Positions 21,724-34,324 of a stretch of 64,000 nt of DNA are shown here, one piece after another; the first letter of the stretch is position 1, and each line of letters opens with the position of its first letter. The position numbers and the translations under genes are program-made. This DNA comes from Cotesia glomerata (Eukaryota > Arthropoda > Insecta > Hymenoptera > Braconidae), in contig NC_058161.1 in NCBI RefSeq assembly GCF_020080835.1, positions 6,426,001 through 6,490,000 of the forward strand, written 5' to 3'. Below the pieces are notes generated by a model. It made no database searches, was not told the origin of the DNA, and saw nothing but the letters and a program-made list of their open reading frames with translations.

Positions 21724-24700
21724 TTATATGTACTTGGTCCGTGTGAGTGCACTACTGCCCATTGTAGGATCCATCATACGGTTCCAATTTGTTTGTCCGA
21801 CGACGAAACCAACTGCCCGCAATTTTTCTTGCTGCTTACGTTCTTCCAAGTCAGCCCATCGGACCTGCAACATATTTGATCAAAAATTATTACTATTGAT
21901 GAAGTTATTTTTATTTTATTAAATAATGTACTAGCAACCTTGCAGTCACTATGTGACTGCTGTGACTTGTGAACTATAAATAGATAAAATTTTGCTTTAT
22001 TAAATAATGACTTTTGTTAAATTGCACTGTACTTTCTTAACTATTGACGTTTTTAAAGATATAAGCTCATCCCGATGTTACACTCATCGAGAGCTTTCAT
22101 TTGAGTATCCACATGCATTTTGATATATTTTTCATATACATATATATGGGTGATTCTCTGTAAGGATGTTTTTTGTTGTCCCAGGCATTTTTTTATTGGA
22201 AAAATTGTTATTTTGTTACTAAAAAAAATTAGTTACGAAAGTAAAAAAACATTTCTATTTGGAGCATTGAAAACTAAAATGAAATAAATTTTGGTATTTT
22301 TGCTATAAATTCGTAAACCACCGAAATAATAGTCATCTGGGCTGTCCCATTCCCAAAATTAAAATTTTAAGATTAAATTTTAAGTTATTCGTCCATAATA
22401 TATAATTTGGTCCATAATGTTTATGAACTTAATTAGTTAACTAACAATCTTCTTCAATAAAAAGTACCGAAAATTAATTTGTTTCATTAAATTCATTAAA
22501 CCAAAGTTTGTCCCAGGCATTTTAAGAACAGTCCTCTGCCAGAAGTTTAAAGCCAAAAAAAAAATCCAGTGTGTTATTTTACCTTTTGTAAGGTTTATAA
22601 GGATCTAAATAGCCTTAAGTTAATAACCATAGGGCTGTTAGCGCTTGCTTTATCGACATTTTATTTAGTTTCAAAGCACCGTTTGTGCTGGAAATATATG
22701 TTTGGGCCACTTCAAAACTCAGTCCCCTGGCAAACAGTCCCGTGTCATGTTATATGGCAAAAGACACAAATATCGAAAAAACAAAAATTAATTTGGCTGT
22801 TTATTTATTATCATTAAGCTGATAGTTTTGTAGCCCTTGTTAATTTTTTTTCTAATAAAATCAAAAATAATTTGGTCGGACAATTTTGTACAGATTTAAG
22901 ACGTCCTTACAGAGAATCACCCATATAATATATATAAATATGTGAAAAATTTATGTGGGTACTCAAATGAAAGGTCTTGATGAGTGTAACATCGGGATGA
23001 GCTTATATCTTTAAAATTGTTAATAGTTCACAAGATATGAAGTCATTTCTTAATTAGATATCTAGAGATAGAGCATTTTCGAATGCAGCCTAAATACTTA
23101 TCATCATAAATTGACTATTGGTGAGAATGATATGAAACCTTGAAAAGCCACAACTCCAAGTCAAGACTTTTTTGACGATACCAAATTTAACCATAAAAAT
23201 CCATTTTATCATATAAATACACTGACCACAAAATTTTTCTTATTCTCTTGATAATATAGATTACAAAATTTTTAATTACTTACGCGTTTTTTCCCTGATA
23301 AATCTTCTGAGTCATAATAATCAGGAACTTGCAAAAAGTCCTCCATTGTTTGAGGTTTACTATCATTTTTGCGTTTTGCTAAACCATCCAGACGGTCTGT
23401 AAATTTTTTTCTTTAATATAACAGAGTCCAGGAAAATTTCATTTATAAAATCACTCATAACCATGTATGAAACTAATTATAGCATCAAATTGATAATTAA
23501 ATATAAGCTTACCTAGTTTGTTTTCAGCTTCCATTTTTTCCCATTTGCTAACTCCCTATAAATGAATAAAATTAATAAAACTAATTCTCAAGTAATCTTT
23601 ATAACTTTATTAACGCTCAATTTATCAGTTCTAATGACATATAGCAACAACCACCACTACTTATATCTTGTTATTATATATTGACTTTGTATACATACAT
23701 ACATTTAAATTAAGTGCTACTCACTTATCATATCATATTATTAGGTAAAGATAGAGACATAAGTAGTTATAGCATAAAAACCCAATGATTGTGTTTAACT
23801 CTACACAAATAAAGCAATACAAGCAACAAGTTATATACCCTTTACATATGATCAATAAACTCATCTGATTAACTTAAGAGCAATTCGTATGCGATCAAAA
23901 GTATATAAATTATGCGGGTAACACTTTCAAACAAAGTATATACAATTAAATATCCTTTCTACAACTTTTTTAAATTAACATCAAGGTCAGATTGATAAAA
24001 AACTAATCCAATTTATACAGATCTGAGTTATGTTACCGCTGTTACTCTATGTATTACCATTATTACCTATGGAATAAAATTTTTCAACATTTGATCAGTT
24101 TCTATCTAAAAATTAGAATGCATACGCAAATACCAAGATTTTTAGTTTTCAGTAATAATTAAATTTAACGCCATACCAAGTTTTACAAACGATTCAAAAT
24201 TAAATTAATTAAAAAATCTAACAAGTATTTATTAACTTAACAAAATTTATTTATTAAATTTATAAAAAATTAAAATAAACGTCTCACCAATGAATTCTGT
24301 CCTTCTTGACTATCCTGGCTATCTTCATTAGAATCAGTACTTTTTTTATCAGTGACAGGAGTTACTTCTTCCATTTGTACCTGATAAATCCAAAATAATT
24401 TTATTAATAACGGATCATCTCAAGTTCTTCACTAACTGTGCATGAATCCAGAAAATTATTTGAGTAAGTTACCTGTTCGATGGCTTCGTCTTGTAACAAT
24501 GATGAGACATCTAATTTTTGATGATAATTCGGTGTCGGCTCAAAATAATCAATAATTCTGTTTATTTCGTCTTCAGTTCGGTTGTGAATGTTACGTTTTA
24601 AACATATTTGAACGTCCATGTCCATTTCACATATGTATACCTTTAATCAAAAGAAAATCAGTTATTTAATATAATTAGGATTTGATATTAATTAAAAATG

Positions 24701-25551
24701 AAAATATTTTTGGTAGTAAAAGTATAATTAAATTACCCGAAAGCCTTTTGATTTAGCAAAGCTCCACATTTCTTCATAGTCAGAAATTTTTTCATTTATA
24801 GAATCAAGTATTATAAAATTGAAAAAGCCATCAACGATATTTTTCTTAAAGGCTTTGACTAGTGATGTTAAATAACTTGGTTCCATTCCCTCTTCATACT
24901 CGTACACCATTTCCTGCAATTGAAAATAAATCATGATCCAGCTGTTTTAATTTTTAAGTATTAATAAATAATAAATAATTAATAATTAATAATAATGATA
25001 ATAATTTTAATATTTATTTTTTCTAAAGACTGGTTTATAATACTTTATAGATATTTTTCTGACGTAAATCATTGAAAATTTTCAGTTTATTGGTTATCCA
25101 GTCTAATACAACAATTTTTTCTCTAATTATTCATAATATTGTTAGCCTGAATTCCCTCCAGGCATAAACAATTTATTTTCAATTTGTATCTAAATTTGTC
25201 ATTAGAGATAAATTTGACTGAAAAAATAATTCGGACGACAATAATAATCCAGGTTCGAGTCCTGGTCTGGGCCGTCCGAATTATTTTTTTAGTTACTGAA
25301 AAAAGTTACACTGAGTAAAAAATTATATCATTCTCTAATAATAATTGTTGAAAAAAATTTTCATTGTTATTTTCACCTAAATTTTCTCTGATGGTATGAG
25401 ACCTCATACCGATAAAATATTATGGTGAAGAAATAATAATGAAAAATTAGTCATTATCCAACAATTTGGATCGGATAGTCTGGCTTATAATATTAACTAT
25501 CTTTGATTTAATAAATTTAAAACACCGATCTTCATATATTAAATATACATC

Positions 25552-25597
<46 letters not shown>

Positions 25598-28500
25598 TGT
25601 TTCACTGACCTTATTAATAATTTTCTTGCCATTATCATCAGTACTTTCTATTTCTTTTTCAGTCAAAAAATAGTCGTCTAAGCTGAGAATACGTGGCGCT
25701 GAGCCTGCTTGTTCTAATTCTTTATCCTGAAAGAAAATAGACAATTTATATTAATACGTATTATGATAATAATCTAATATATATATAATTTAGAAAAAAA
25801 TCTAAAAATGTTTTTTTTATATTATAATAATAATTTTCAATAACTAACCTTTATAAGTTTAGCAACGAAAGATTTTCCACTTCCAGGTGGTCCTCGCAAG
25901 ATGATGGCTATTTTTGGCGGTCTATTCTGACGTCCAGGTGGGAAGAGTAGATCATCAATAATAGTGAGATTTGATGTTTTCGCCAATTCCATTGTCCTTG
26001 GCGGGGACTTCGGTTCGATATTGGTAACATCTTGACTGTAACAAAATCAACAACTTATTGTTAGAGATAATTCTCATATTTAATCCTTGGCTTACAAAAA
26101 AAAAAATTTGCTAAGCATTATTGGCTTAAAATATACAAAATTTATGAAATCGCACTGAGATATCAGGTGCAATATAAACGCAACGTCTAACGAAAATATT
26201 TATCGTGTAAATATATATAAAAATAAATTATATTAATTTTTATATTTTCAGATTTAATAATAAACAGTTGATTGACTCAAATAGTTCTTAATAATTATCG
26301 CATTGTTTGGGGAAGTGTAAACAATTAAGCGGAGATAATAATAATGGACGATAAAGTACGTAAATTCAAATGCAACAGATTATCATAATAAACAAATTAC
26401 ACATAAATAATGGGCATCGAAAAATAATTATAGGTGTAATATGGTAAAAATGGAAAATTTCAATTAAGTGATTTAAAATCGTGCATGGTATGCATTGGTG
26501 ATGTAATAATAATAATTATCATTATTAATTACAATAATTAATCGCTTTCGATAAATTGGCTTTAAATGTCTATAAATCATTGAATATGTTTATGAGTTTT
26601 TAGAAGCACATTTTTAGTTTTATAACTATATAATTATTACTATATTTATTCATATAAGTGATACGGAAATTGCGCGCATTGCGCTGCAATAATTAAAAAA
26701 TGTGACTAATTCTCACTTTCATTTCCAATGAAAATCATAACACTAATACCGTATTTACTGAAATGGTAACACTAATATTATTATTTTTTATTTTTTAATA
26801 AACAAACCTTGACATTTCATTATTTGTTTTTCAAAAAAAATTTTTATCAAAAATTAATTATTCAGATCTGTTAAAATATCTGATGTACTAAGTAAATTTA
26901 TATCGATTACAACGTTATAGAGGATAGACTTGCATAGCAACAGAATTTGAGCTTGGAATATATTTCTTTATACCGACCAAATGTTAGGAGGTAATTAAAC
27001 AATAATTGTCGCTTATTAAGATCAATATAAATCATTTTTACATAATAAATTTTCTCGTAAAAATAGTATCACAACTGTAAAAATATTCCTATCCGAAAAT
27101 CATTTAAAAAAAAAATTTCACTCAATAAAAGTTACAAAAATTACTTGATGTTAAAAGTAAACATCATTGTGTAATTAATATTGATATGAAAATTATTCTA
27201 TGATAATCAATCACATAAATAATCATACCTGGAATCCTGATTAGATGCGTCGGCGATATTGTTCAACGAATTCTCCTGTCGGCTTACATTCCCTTTAGAT
27301 CTATTAACATCGACACACACATTCATTCATCCATATATCACATTAAAAAATATATTTCTTATTTCCACAATAAAAAATAAAAAAATATTCTTTGTGAAAT
27401 TTTTGTATTATAAAACTCGAAATTTTTAAGCTTTATGGTAAAATAAACAACTCCGCAAAAGGCTTAGCTGTTTTTTTTACCAATAAAAATTCAAATAACA
27501 AGAATTTAAAACACAAAATTTACAATAAGAAATAAAAATAAATAAAATTAGTTTCTATGATTTTACCTTTCTTCGTCTTTTTTTATTTCAGTATTAGAGT
27601 CCTTTTGATTTCGATTTAACTTATCACGGGCTTTTTCTGCTGATACGTAAAAAAAAAGATAATTAAAATTATAAGTTTATAAAAAAAAATTATGATTATA
27701 CATTGCTCATCAATTAAATTAGATATTAAATTACCTTGACTAGCATTTTTACGTGCAGTTTCTTCACTGAGTTTTTCAATTTCAATTTCCCAAGATGGCT
27801 GACGTTCTTTTTTATCCCGAGTTTCTTTATGATCCTTAGAATCTTTATTATCCTTGTAGTCTTTAGAATCTTTCGAATATCCAGAATGATGTCCAGAGGA
27901 GAATGAGTCTTTTTTTCCTCTGTCACTTCGTTTTTCATCTCGGTTATTTCCTCGTCTGTCTTCACGGCTTTCTCCCCGTCGATCTTCCCAATTGTCTACT
28001 CGTTTGTTGTCACGATGGTCTTTACCGCGGCTGTCTCTATCCCGTTCTCGATCTCTATCTCTGTCTCTATCTCTACGATTGTCTTCTCTCTCCCATGATG
28101 AATAATGATCACTGAATCGTTTGCGATCTTCGCGCTTCCAAACAGGACTGGGTTCTCTTCTATTTCGTTTATTAGCCATCTTAGTTCTATTATGGCGATT
28201 TTTGTAGGCTGAGAAACTATCATTGTACTCCTTTAAATTATGTTCATTTTCTTGCCAGTATTTAAATTCCAACCTAGGATAAATTTCATGATCGGGGACT
28301 ACAGGTTTCAATCTACCATGAGAGTAATCGAAGCAATGCACTGGTGTGACGTAGTCTTGAGCAGAAGGACGACGAATATGTCCATAGTCTGTAACTTTTG
28401 ATGGCCTGTACTCGTTGAACACTTCATTAGGAGCACTATCACCATGGTTATAATTAAATTGTTTTTCAATACAGAACGATGGATGCATCGGTCCATCACG

Positions 28501-31500
28501 CCTGACACCAGGTTGATTTCCCATGCGTCGAGAAAAAGAATTATCCATATCTATATGCATTGGAGGTTTATTGAAGCCCGATTGCATATCATTTGGACCA
28601 CCCTGCATAGGCCCAAACGAAGATGAAAAAGGTCCTGGTCCGGGTCCTAAGCTGGGACCAGGTCCTAGTATTGATACAGGATTATTGTCACGAAGAAGAA
28701 AATCTTTCATCGGGAAATTTTGTCGCATTGGTAAATCTCTATCAGGACCTAATTGTGGCCCTAGTCCAGGTCCCGATATAGAATTCGGCCCGAACGGTCG
28801 ATCAAATGGTCGATTAGAGTCCAGAGGATGACTGTCTTTGATTTCATCGCGAAGTTCTTTCAGCATGCCTATTGGTGGATCGAATTTAACGGATAAAAGT
28901 GATGGAATTTTCGGTTGATCATCAGCAGGTTGATTGGGACCAAAGGTTTTTTCATTGAGTCCACGAAGCGGTGCAGGTTTTTCAGAGCTAGGTGTTATAA
29001 ATTGAAGATCGCTGAACGTTCGTGAACCGAAAGATGGTCCAGAATTGGCCGGACGAAAATCAGAGTCATCCGGTCCTCGAGGACCTAAAAATGGATCATT
29101 AGGATTTCTTGCACTGAAGGGATCATCATTTAAGCCTCCAGGACCACCGAGCAATGAACTATCTCTTTGATTATTCAAGGATGACCCAAAAGAAGACGAA
29201 AATCTATTATCACTTTGATCTCTAGGTCCAAATGGATCAGGTCCTTTGGGACCAAACAAATCGAGATTTCGGAAACTACTCCCTTCAGAACCTCTAGAAT
29301 CGAGTGATTCAGTTCTTCTTTGTTCGAAAGGAGCAGGACCTCTTGGTCCAAACGTATCAGATCCGAACCTTGATCCGAATGAATCAGGCCCTTTTGGACC
29401 AAATGAATCAGGTCCTCTTGGGCCAAATGGATCTGCTCCTCTTGGCCCGAAAGAATCGGGTCCTCTTGGCCCAAATGGACCAGGTCCTTTAGACCCAAAT
29501 GAATCAAATCCAGTCTTTGGTCCGAATGAATCAAATCCTCTTGGTCCAAATGAATCAGGTCCTCTTGGTCCAAATGAATCAGGTTCTCTTGGTCCGAACA
29601 TGTCAGAACCTCTTGGACCGAATGAATCGGGTCCCTTCGGTCCAAAAGAATCATTTCCTCTAGGTCCGAATGAATCGTTTCCTCTGGGTCCAAATGAATC
29701 ATTTCCTCTGGGTCCAAATGAATCGTTTCCTCTGGGTCCAAATGAATCGTTTCCTCTGGGTCCAAATGAATTATTACCTCTAGGTCCAAATGAATCATTT
29801 CCTCTGGGTCCAAAAGAATCATTTCCTCTAGGTCCAAATGAATCATTTCCTCTGGGTCCAAAAGAATCATTCCCTCTAGGTCCAAATGAATCATTTCCTC
29901 TTGGTCCAAATGAATCTTTTTCTCTTGGTCCAAATGAATCAGATCCTCTAGGTCCAAATGAATCTTTTTCTCTTGGTCCAAATGAATCATTTCCTTTAGG
30001 TCCAAATGAATCAGATCCTCTCGGACCAAACGAATCAGATCCTCTAGGTCCAAAAGGTTCTGGTCCTTTTTGTTCAAATAATTCAGTTTCTTGTCGTCCA
30101 AATGGAGCGGGTCCCTTGAGTCCGAATGGATCGGGTCGTTTAAAACCAAATGAATCAGAGCCTTGCGGTCCGAATCCATCAGGCCCTCTAGGTCCAAATT
30201 GATCGGAATTTCTAGGACCAAATGAATCAGATCTCTTAGAGTCAAAAGTATTAGGCTCTCTAGACCCTTTTGGTCCGAATGAATCTAAATTTTTAGATTC
30301 AAATGAATTAGGTTCATTACCACTGAAAGGACGAGGTTCAGATTCTCTTTTTTCAAAAGGTTTGTCACTAGAATTAGAATTAAAGTCTCGTCCTTGCTCT
30401 TTTGTTTCAAATGGTCTATCAACTGGGCCTAAATTTGGTAATTCAGGAGGTGGTTCCATATTAAGATCTTCAGGTTTTGGATCATTCTCACCCATAAACG
30501 GTAAAACGTCCAACTTTTTTTCAGGTTCCACAATTCTAGCAGCTTGATTCTTATCGATTTCAGTTTTTGTTTCAAAATTGTTCGCTTCGTTAGATTTTTC
30601 GGGAACTGAAAAAGATTCTACTGTACCATGTTCTTTATCATCAGACCGATTTTGTATCATTTGAGAATCCATCCACGGTGGGATATCCATAGGCGGAAGA
30701 TTTGATGGAGATGTAACTGGCTCACTTTTATTTTCTTTTTCATTAACTGCAGACAGTTGTTTTTCCTCTGAGGGCGTCTGATTCTCTTTCATTGTAGATT
30801 GATCATCCATCATTGTTGAGTATCCTTTTTTCATTGAATGGTCTTCAGGCTGAGGAGAACGTCGTTCTATGAGAGAGGGACGATCTCCCATCAATGATGG
30901 ACGTTCTCCCATCAATGGTGGACGTTCTCCCATCAATGGTGGATGTTCTCCCATCAATGGTGGACGTTCTCCCATTAATGGTGGACGTTCTCCCATTAAT
31001 GGTGGACGTTCTCCCATCAATGATGGACGTTCTTCCATTTCTTGTTGACGTCCTTCCATCCCCTGTTGACGCCCTTCCATCCCTTGCTGACGTCCTTCCA
31101 TCCCTTGCTGACGTCCTTCCATCCCTTGCTGACGTCCTTCCATCCCTTGTTGACGTCCTTCCATCAAAGGCGGTGGTTTCATGAAATCATTTTGGGGTAG
31201 ATCATCTCTAGGAGGTGTTTTGGATCGATTCATCATGCTACCAAAACCACGATCCTTACCGAAATCGGAGTCGGAGCCTCTTGGGCCATAATCTCTACCA
31301 CGAGGACCAAAATCGTTAGATCCACGAGGTCCTGTATTGTCAAAACGATTATTAAAGTCATCAGAACCACGCTGGTTGAAATCGGATCCTCGAGAGCGAA
31401 AATCATCCCGAAATCTATTATCGGAGTCATTGTTAGGAGCAAAAGATCCTGAACCCTTGTTAAAACTGTCCGAAAAAGATCCTTTATTGTTGTCAGAAAA

Positions 31501-34324
31501 TGAATTTCTACCAAAGTCGCTAGAACGATTCCTTGGCAAAAATGGTGAGTCACCGGTTATTTTTTTGAAACTTTCACTCAAAGAACCAAAATTTGTATCA
31601 GATTTATCAGCTCCTAAAAAGGTTCCTGATGGTTTAAATATATCCATCGCAATACGTCGTTTTTCCATTAATTTTTTAAGCTCTGGTGACATTTCCGGAG
31701 ATTGGTCAAATCGACTATTTCTGCCTTGATTACGATTATTCGAATTGTCAAAGTTGTCTCTTCGATCCGATCCTGAATTAAATCTGTCAGAACCAAACCG
31801 ATCATCATTGAATTGATTTTTTCCAAAACGATCCTCCGAATCCATCTGTTCTCGATTATTTGAACCTGATCCACGGTCAAAACTGGAGTTGAATGAATCT
31901 CTATTAGCTCCTCCAAATCGATTGGTATCTCTTGAATTTCCATCATCTCTAGAAAATCTATCATCACCAAAGTTTCTGTCATTAGATCGATCCTTAGATC
32001 CAAAAGAGTCACCTGAACGATAATCATTTGATCGATTGTCAAATCCGAAGTCCCGACCTGATGGTCCATCGCGACGAAACCGGTCGCCTGAAAAATTATT
32101 GCGGTCATCTTGATTGAATCGGTTCGGGCCACTGTCGCGATTAAATGAATCGTTAGATCGGAATTGACCCACACCGTCCTGGCCTTGACGATTATTAGAA
32201 TCATTAGAGCCAAAACGATCATTGTATGACTGATTGTTGTTGTTATTGTTATTGTTGCTGTTATTATTATTTTTGTTATTGTTATTATACTGATCATTTC
32301 TAAATGGCGCATTTGAGTTGTCATCAGGCTTAAACGGCGCATTTTGATTTCCCGATGATCCTCCAGAAGGTGGTTGAGAAAAATTATTAGATGGAAATCC
32401 TGGTGGTGGTTGAGAAAAGTTGCCCAGCGGATTAGGCGGAGGAGCCATTGGTTGATAACCTAATGAACTTGGAGCCCCTAACGGAGCTGGTGGTGGAATC
32501 ACAGGTGGTGGATAGCTTGTGTAAGATGGAACAGTCATAGCAGCCATGCTATATTGAGCCCATTGTTGAGCAGCCCAAGCTTGTTGACTCACTTCAGGTG
32601 TCATCGTGGTAGACATTACCGGCATTGTTGGCTGTACTGGTGCTTGAACAGCTAAGCTCGCCGTAACAGAAGTTGAAGCTGGTTGGCTAGTTGACACTGA
32701 CGATGCTTCTTTACCAGACAAACCAAGCGTTTTTCCAATTCCTAATAAATTATTTATCAATCCTTGATTTTCGGTATTCGATAGTATATTGAGTAATTTA
32801 TCACCACCGGGTAAAGCCTTTTTCTTTTCAGCTTCAACTTTAGCTTTCTGCGCTTCACGTTTCTTTCTCATTTGTTCCCGACGTTCAATCAATTTTTCTC
32901 GCCATGATGTCCATTTTGCTTCATACTGCTTGTACTGTGCCTAAAATAAAATATCGCGCTTATTATAATTATATAATTAGTCGTAACAACTATTGATAAA
33001 CGTGTATCAAAAAAAAAAGTACTATGATGATCAATTACACATGAATAATCTAAAAAACATCACGTTAAAAAAAGATTTTATACATCAGTATCTGTTGAAT
33101 ATGTTAAAGAAAAATGAATAACTTACCTTGTCTGGATGATCAGCATTTTGTAGTTTCCACTTATTAAATTGTTCTTCCCATTGTTTGAATTGCGCGTCAA
33201 ATGTTTTTTCAGCATCAGTAAGTTCATCGTCTTCACTTTTAGTTTTTTTAGCACTACTAGTATTAAGATGATCATTAGCACTTCGTTTAATACCGGTTAA
33301 ATCATTATCAGACGGCGGAGGATTTTCAGGGGGTGGTGGTGGTTGCCCAGGTGGCAAGGGAGGATTTACGTTTGGTTTAAACGCAAATGGAAAGTTATTT
33401 TGGGTAGGCGGGGGCATACCAAGATTTTGGTTCATGTTTTCAGGTGGTAAAGGTGGTTTTGTTGAAAAGTCTTCTTTAGGAAGTGGAGGAGGTTGAAGTC
33501 CTGAGGTCATACTAGACATCTGTTTCATTGATTCTTGATACTGAAAAATATAATTATTTATTAACATTGAATATTGTTTTCATTTACAATCCATAAAAGT
33601 AAATTTTATGCCACCAAGATAATTTTTAATCACATGTTTATTATTTGTTCATATTTTAGAATTGTTTAAAAATTTTATTTTTTATTTTTGAGGTATCCAA
33701 TTTTAATCTGACGGCCTAAAGTTACTCCAATAGACTGTATCTTTAAAAATGAATCAAATATCTTGTATTAAATATGTATTCAATAATTCTAATTAAATAT
33801 AAAAATTAACAATTAACATTAATGATTGTAATTTTTATAACGATACAAACGTAATATTTTTTTTATTATTTTAAAATTATACTTCTGAAATTAAAAAAAT
33901 ACGTCCTATACCTTTGCACCATATTGTGCTTGCCACTGCTGATATTGTTGTTGCCATTGTTGCCATTGAGCCCAATTTTGTTGCTGAGCTGCAGCCCATT
34001 GTTCAGTAGTATATCCACTGGGAGCCTGTTATTAATTTATATAATATTTATTAGATTATCTTTTGATATTAAAAATAAAAAAAGTGATCAAAAACTTTTT
34101 ATTAAAAGTCTTTGTCACTTGATATTACTTATTACTTAATTATCATCAATTATAATATAAAAATGAAAAATACTTACTGGTTGATTATAATATTGCATAT
34201 AAGCTTGCATTGTCGCCATGGGATCAGTGCCAGTAGAAGGATAACCTGGAGCCGCTGGTGGTTGTGGCATCGGTCCAGCAGCTGTACCAGCCGGCGGAAC
34301 TTGCCATTGACCCCAATTTTGCAT
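21724..34324 (-). CDS. YLPM1: YLPM1 (ZAP3) homologue, 14 exons
   Basis: Exons in transcription order: 34324-34178, 34025-33912, 33540-33127, 32940-27735, 27639-27567, 27282-27229, 26035-25849, 25726-25610, 24913-24737, 24640-24473, 24380-24288, 23555-23513, 23396-23284, 21864-21724. All phases join to about 2348 codons. N-terminus: Gln/Trp-rich YQQWQAQY, then a proline-rich segment and a basic coiled coil. The giant exon 4 is Asn/Ser/Arg/Phe-rich with tandem repeats, ending in RD/RE-rich sequence. Exon 7 holds a Walker A motif GPPGSGKS (about residues 2051-2058). Then come LKRNIHNRT, LDVSSLLQDEAIE and a C-terminus with VRWADLEE, GFVVGQTNW and LTRTKYI, diagnostic of YLPM1. Vertebrate YLPM1 is a nuclear protein that binds protein phosphatase 1. 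The exon 6 acceptor is a less typical GTAAG site, chosen because it restores phase. Confidence 0.9.
21935..23240. mobile_element. Palindromic element (interrupted) in the last YLPM1 intron
   Basis: Long inverted arms: AAGATATAAGCTCATCCCGA on the left (about 22057-22076) and its complement on the right (about 22993-23012), together with ATTTGAGTAYCCACAT arms. It matches a shorter copy at about 1170-1625. The centre is split by a second inverted-repeat element at 22148-22922. Confidence 0.7.
22148..22922. mobile_element. 775-bp element with 19-bp perfect terminal inverted repeats
   Basis: Begins GGGTGATTCTCTGTAAGGA and ends with its exact complement. The interior repeats GTCCCAGGCATTTT. No transposase frame, so non-autonomous. 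It lies nested in the palindromic element, in AT-rich flanks that obscure the target duplication. Confidence 0.8.
25221..25290 (+). other. tRNA T-arm fragment inside a palindrome
   Basis: CCAGGTTCGAGTCCTGG (25249-25265) is a perfect tRNA T-arm, followed by TCTGGGC like an acceptor 3' strand. The D and anticodon arms are missing. It is enclosed by AATAATTCGGACG and its complement CGTCCGAATTATT, flanked by A and T runs. Not a functional tRNA gene. Confidence 0.65.
25553..25597. repeat. (AAT)n microsatellite
   Basis: About 15 AAT units in a YLPM1 intron, next to the donor of exon 8. Confidence 0.95.
29640..30060 (-). repeat. 24-bp coding tandem repeat in YLPM1
   Basis: Units encode the eight-residue motif SFGPRGND with variants (SFGPREKD, SFGPRGSD), mostly in register; looser copies extend over about 29220-30250. 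The complement is also open for hundreds of bases (GPLGPNES-type shadow), a by-product of codon composition. Confidence 0.9.
30870..31165 (-). repeat. 21-bp coding tandem repeats in YLPM1
   Basis: Two adjacent seven-residue arrays: MEGRQQG (about 6 units) and MGERPPL (about 8 units), evidently related by the MxER/MxGR core. Confidence 0.9.

Noticed and set aside
22569..22817. 82-codon frame inside the 775-bp inverted-repeat element
   Set aside because: No transposase motif and does not span the element; chance frame.
25221..25290. Intact tRNA gene
   Set aside because: Only the T-arm and one acceptor strand are present; the D and anticodon arms are absent.
29246..30202. 318-codon plus-strand open frame (GPLGPNES repeats) and a 356-codon second minus-strand frame
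   Set aside because: Shadows of the SFGPRGND coding repeat of YLPM1; the periodic sequence keeps other frames open.
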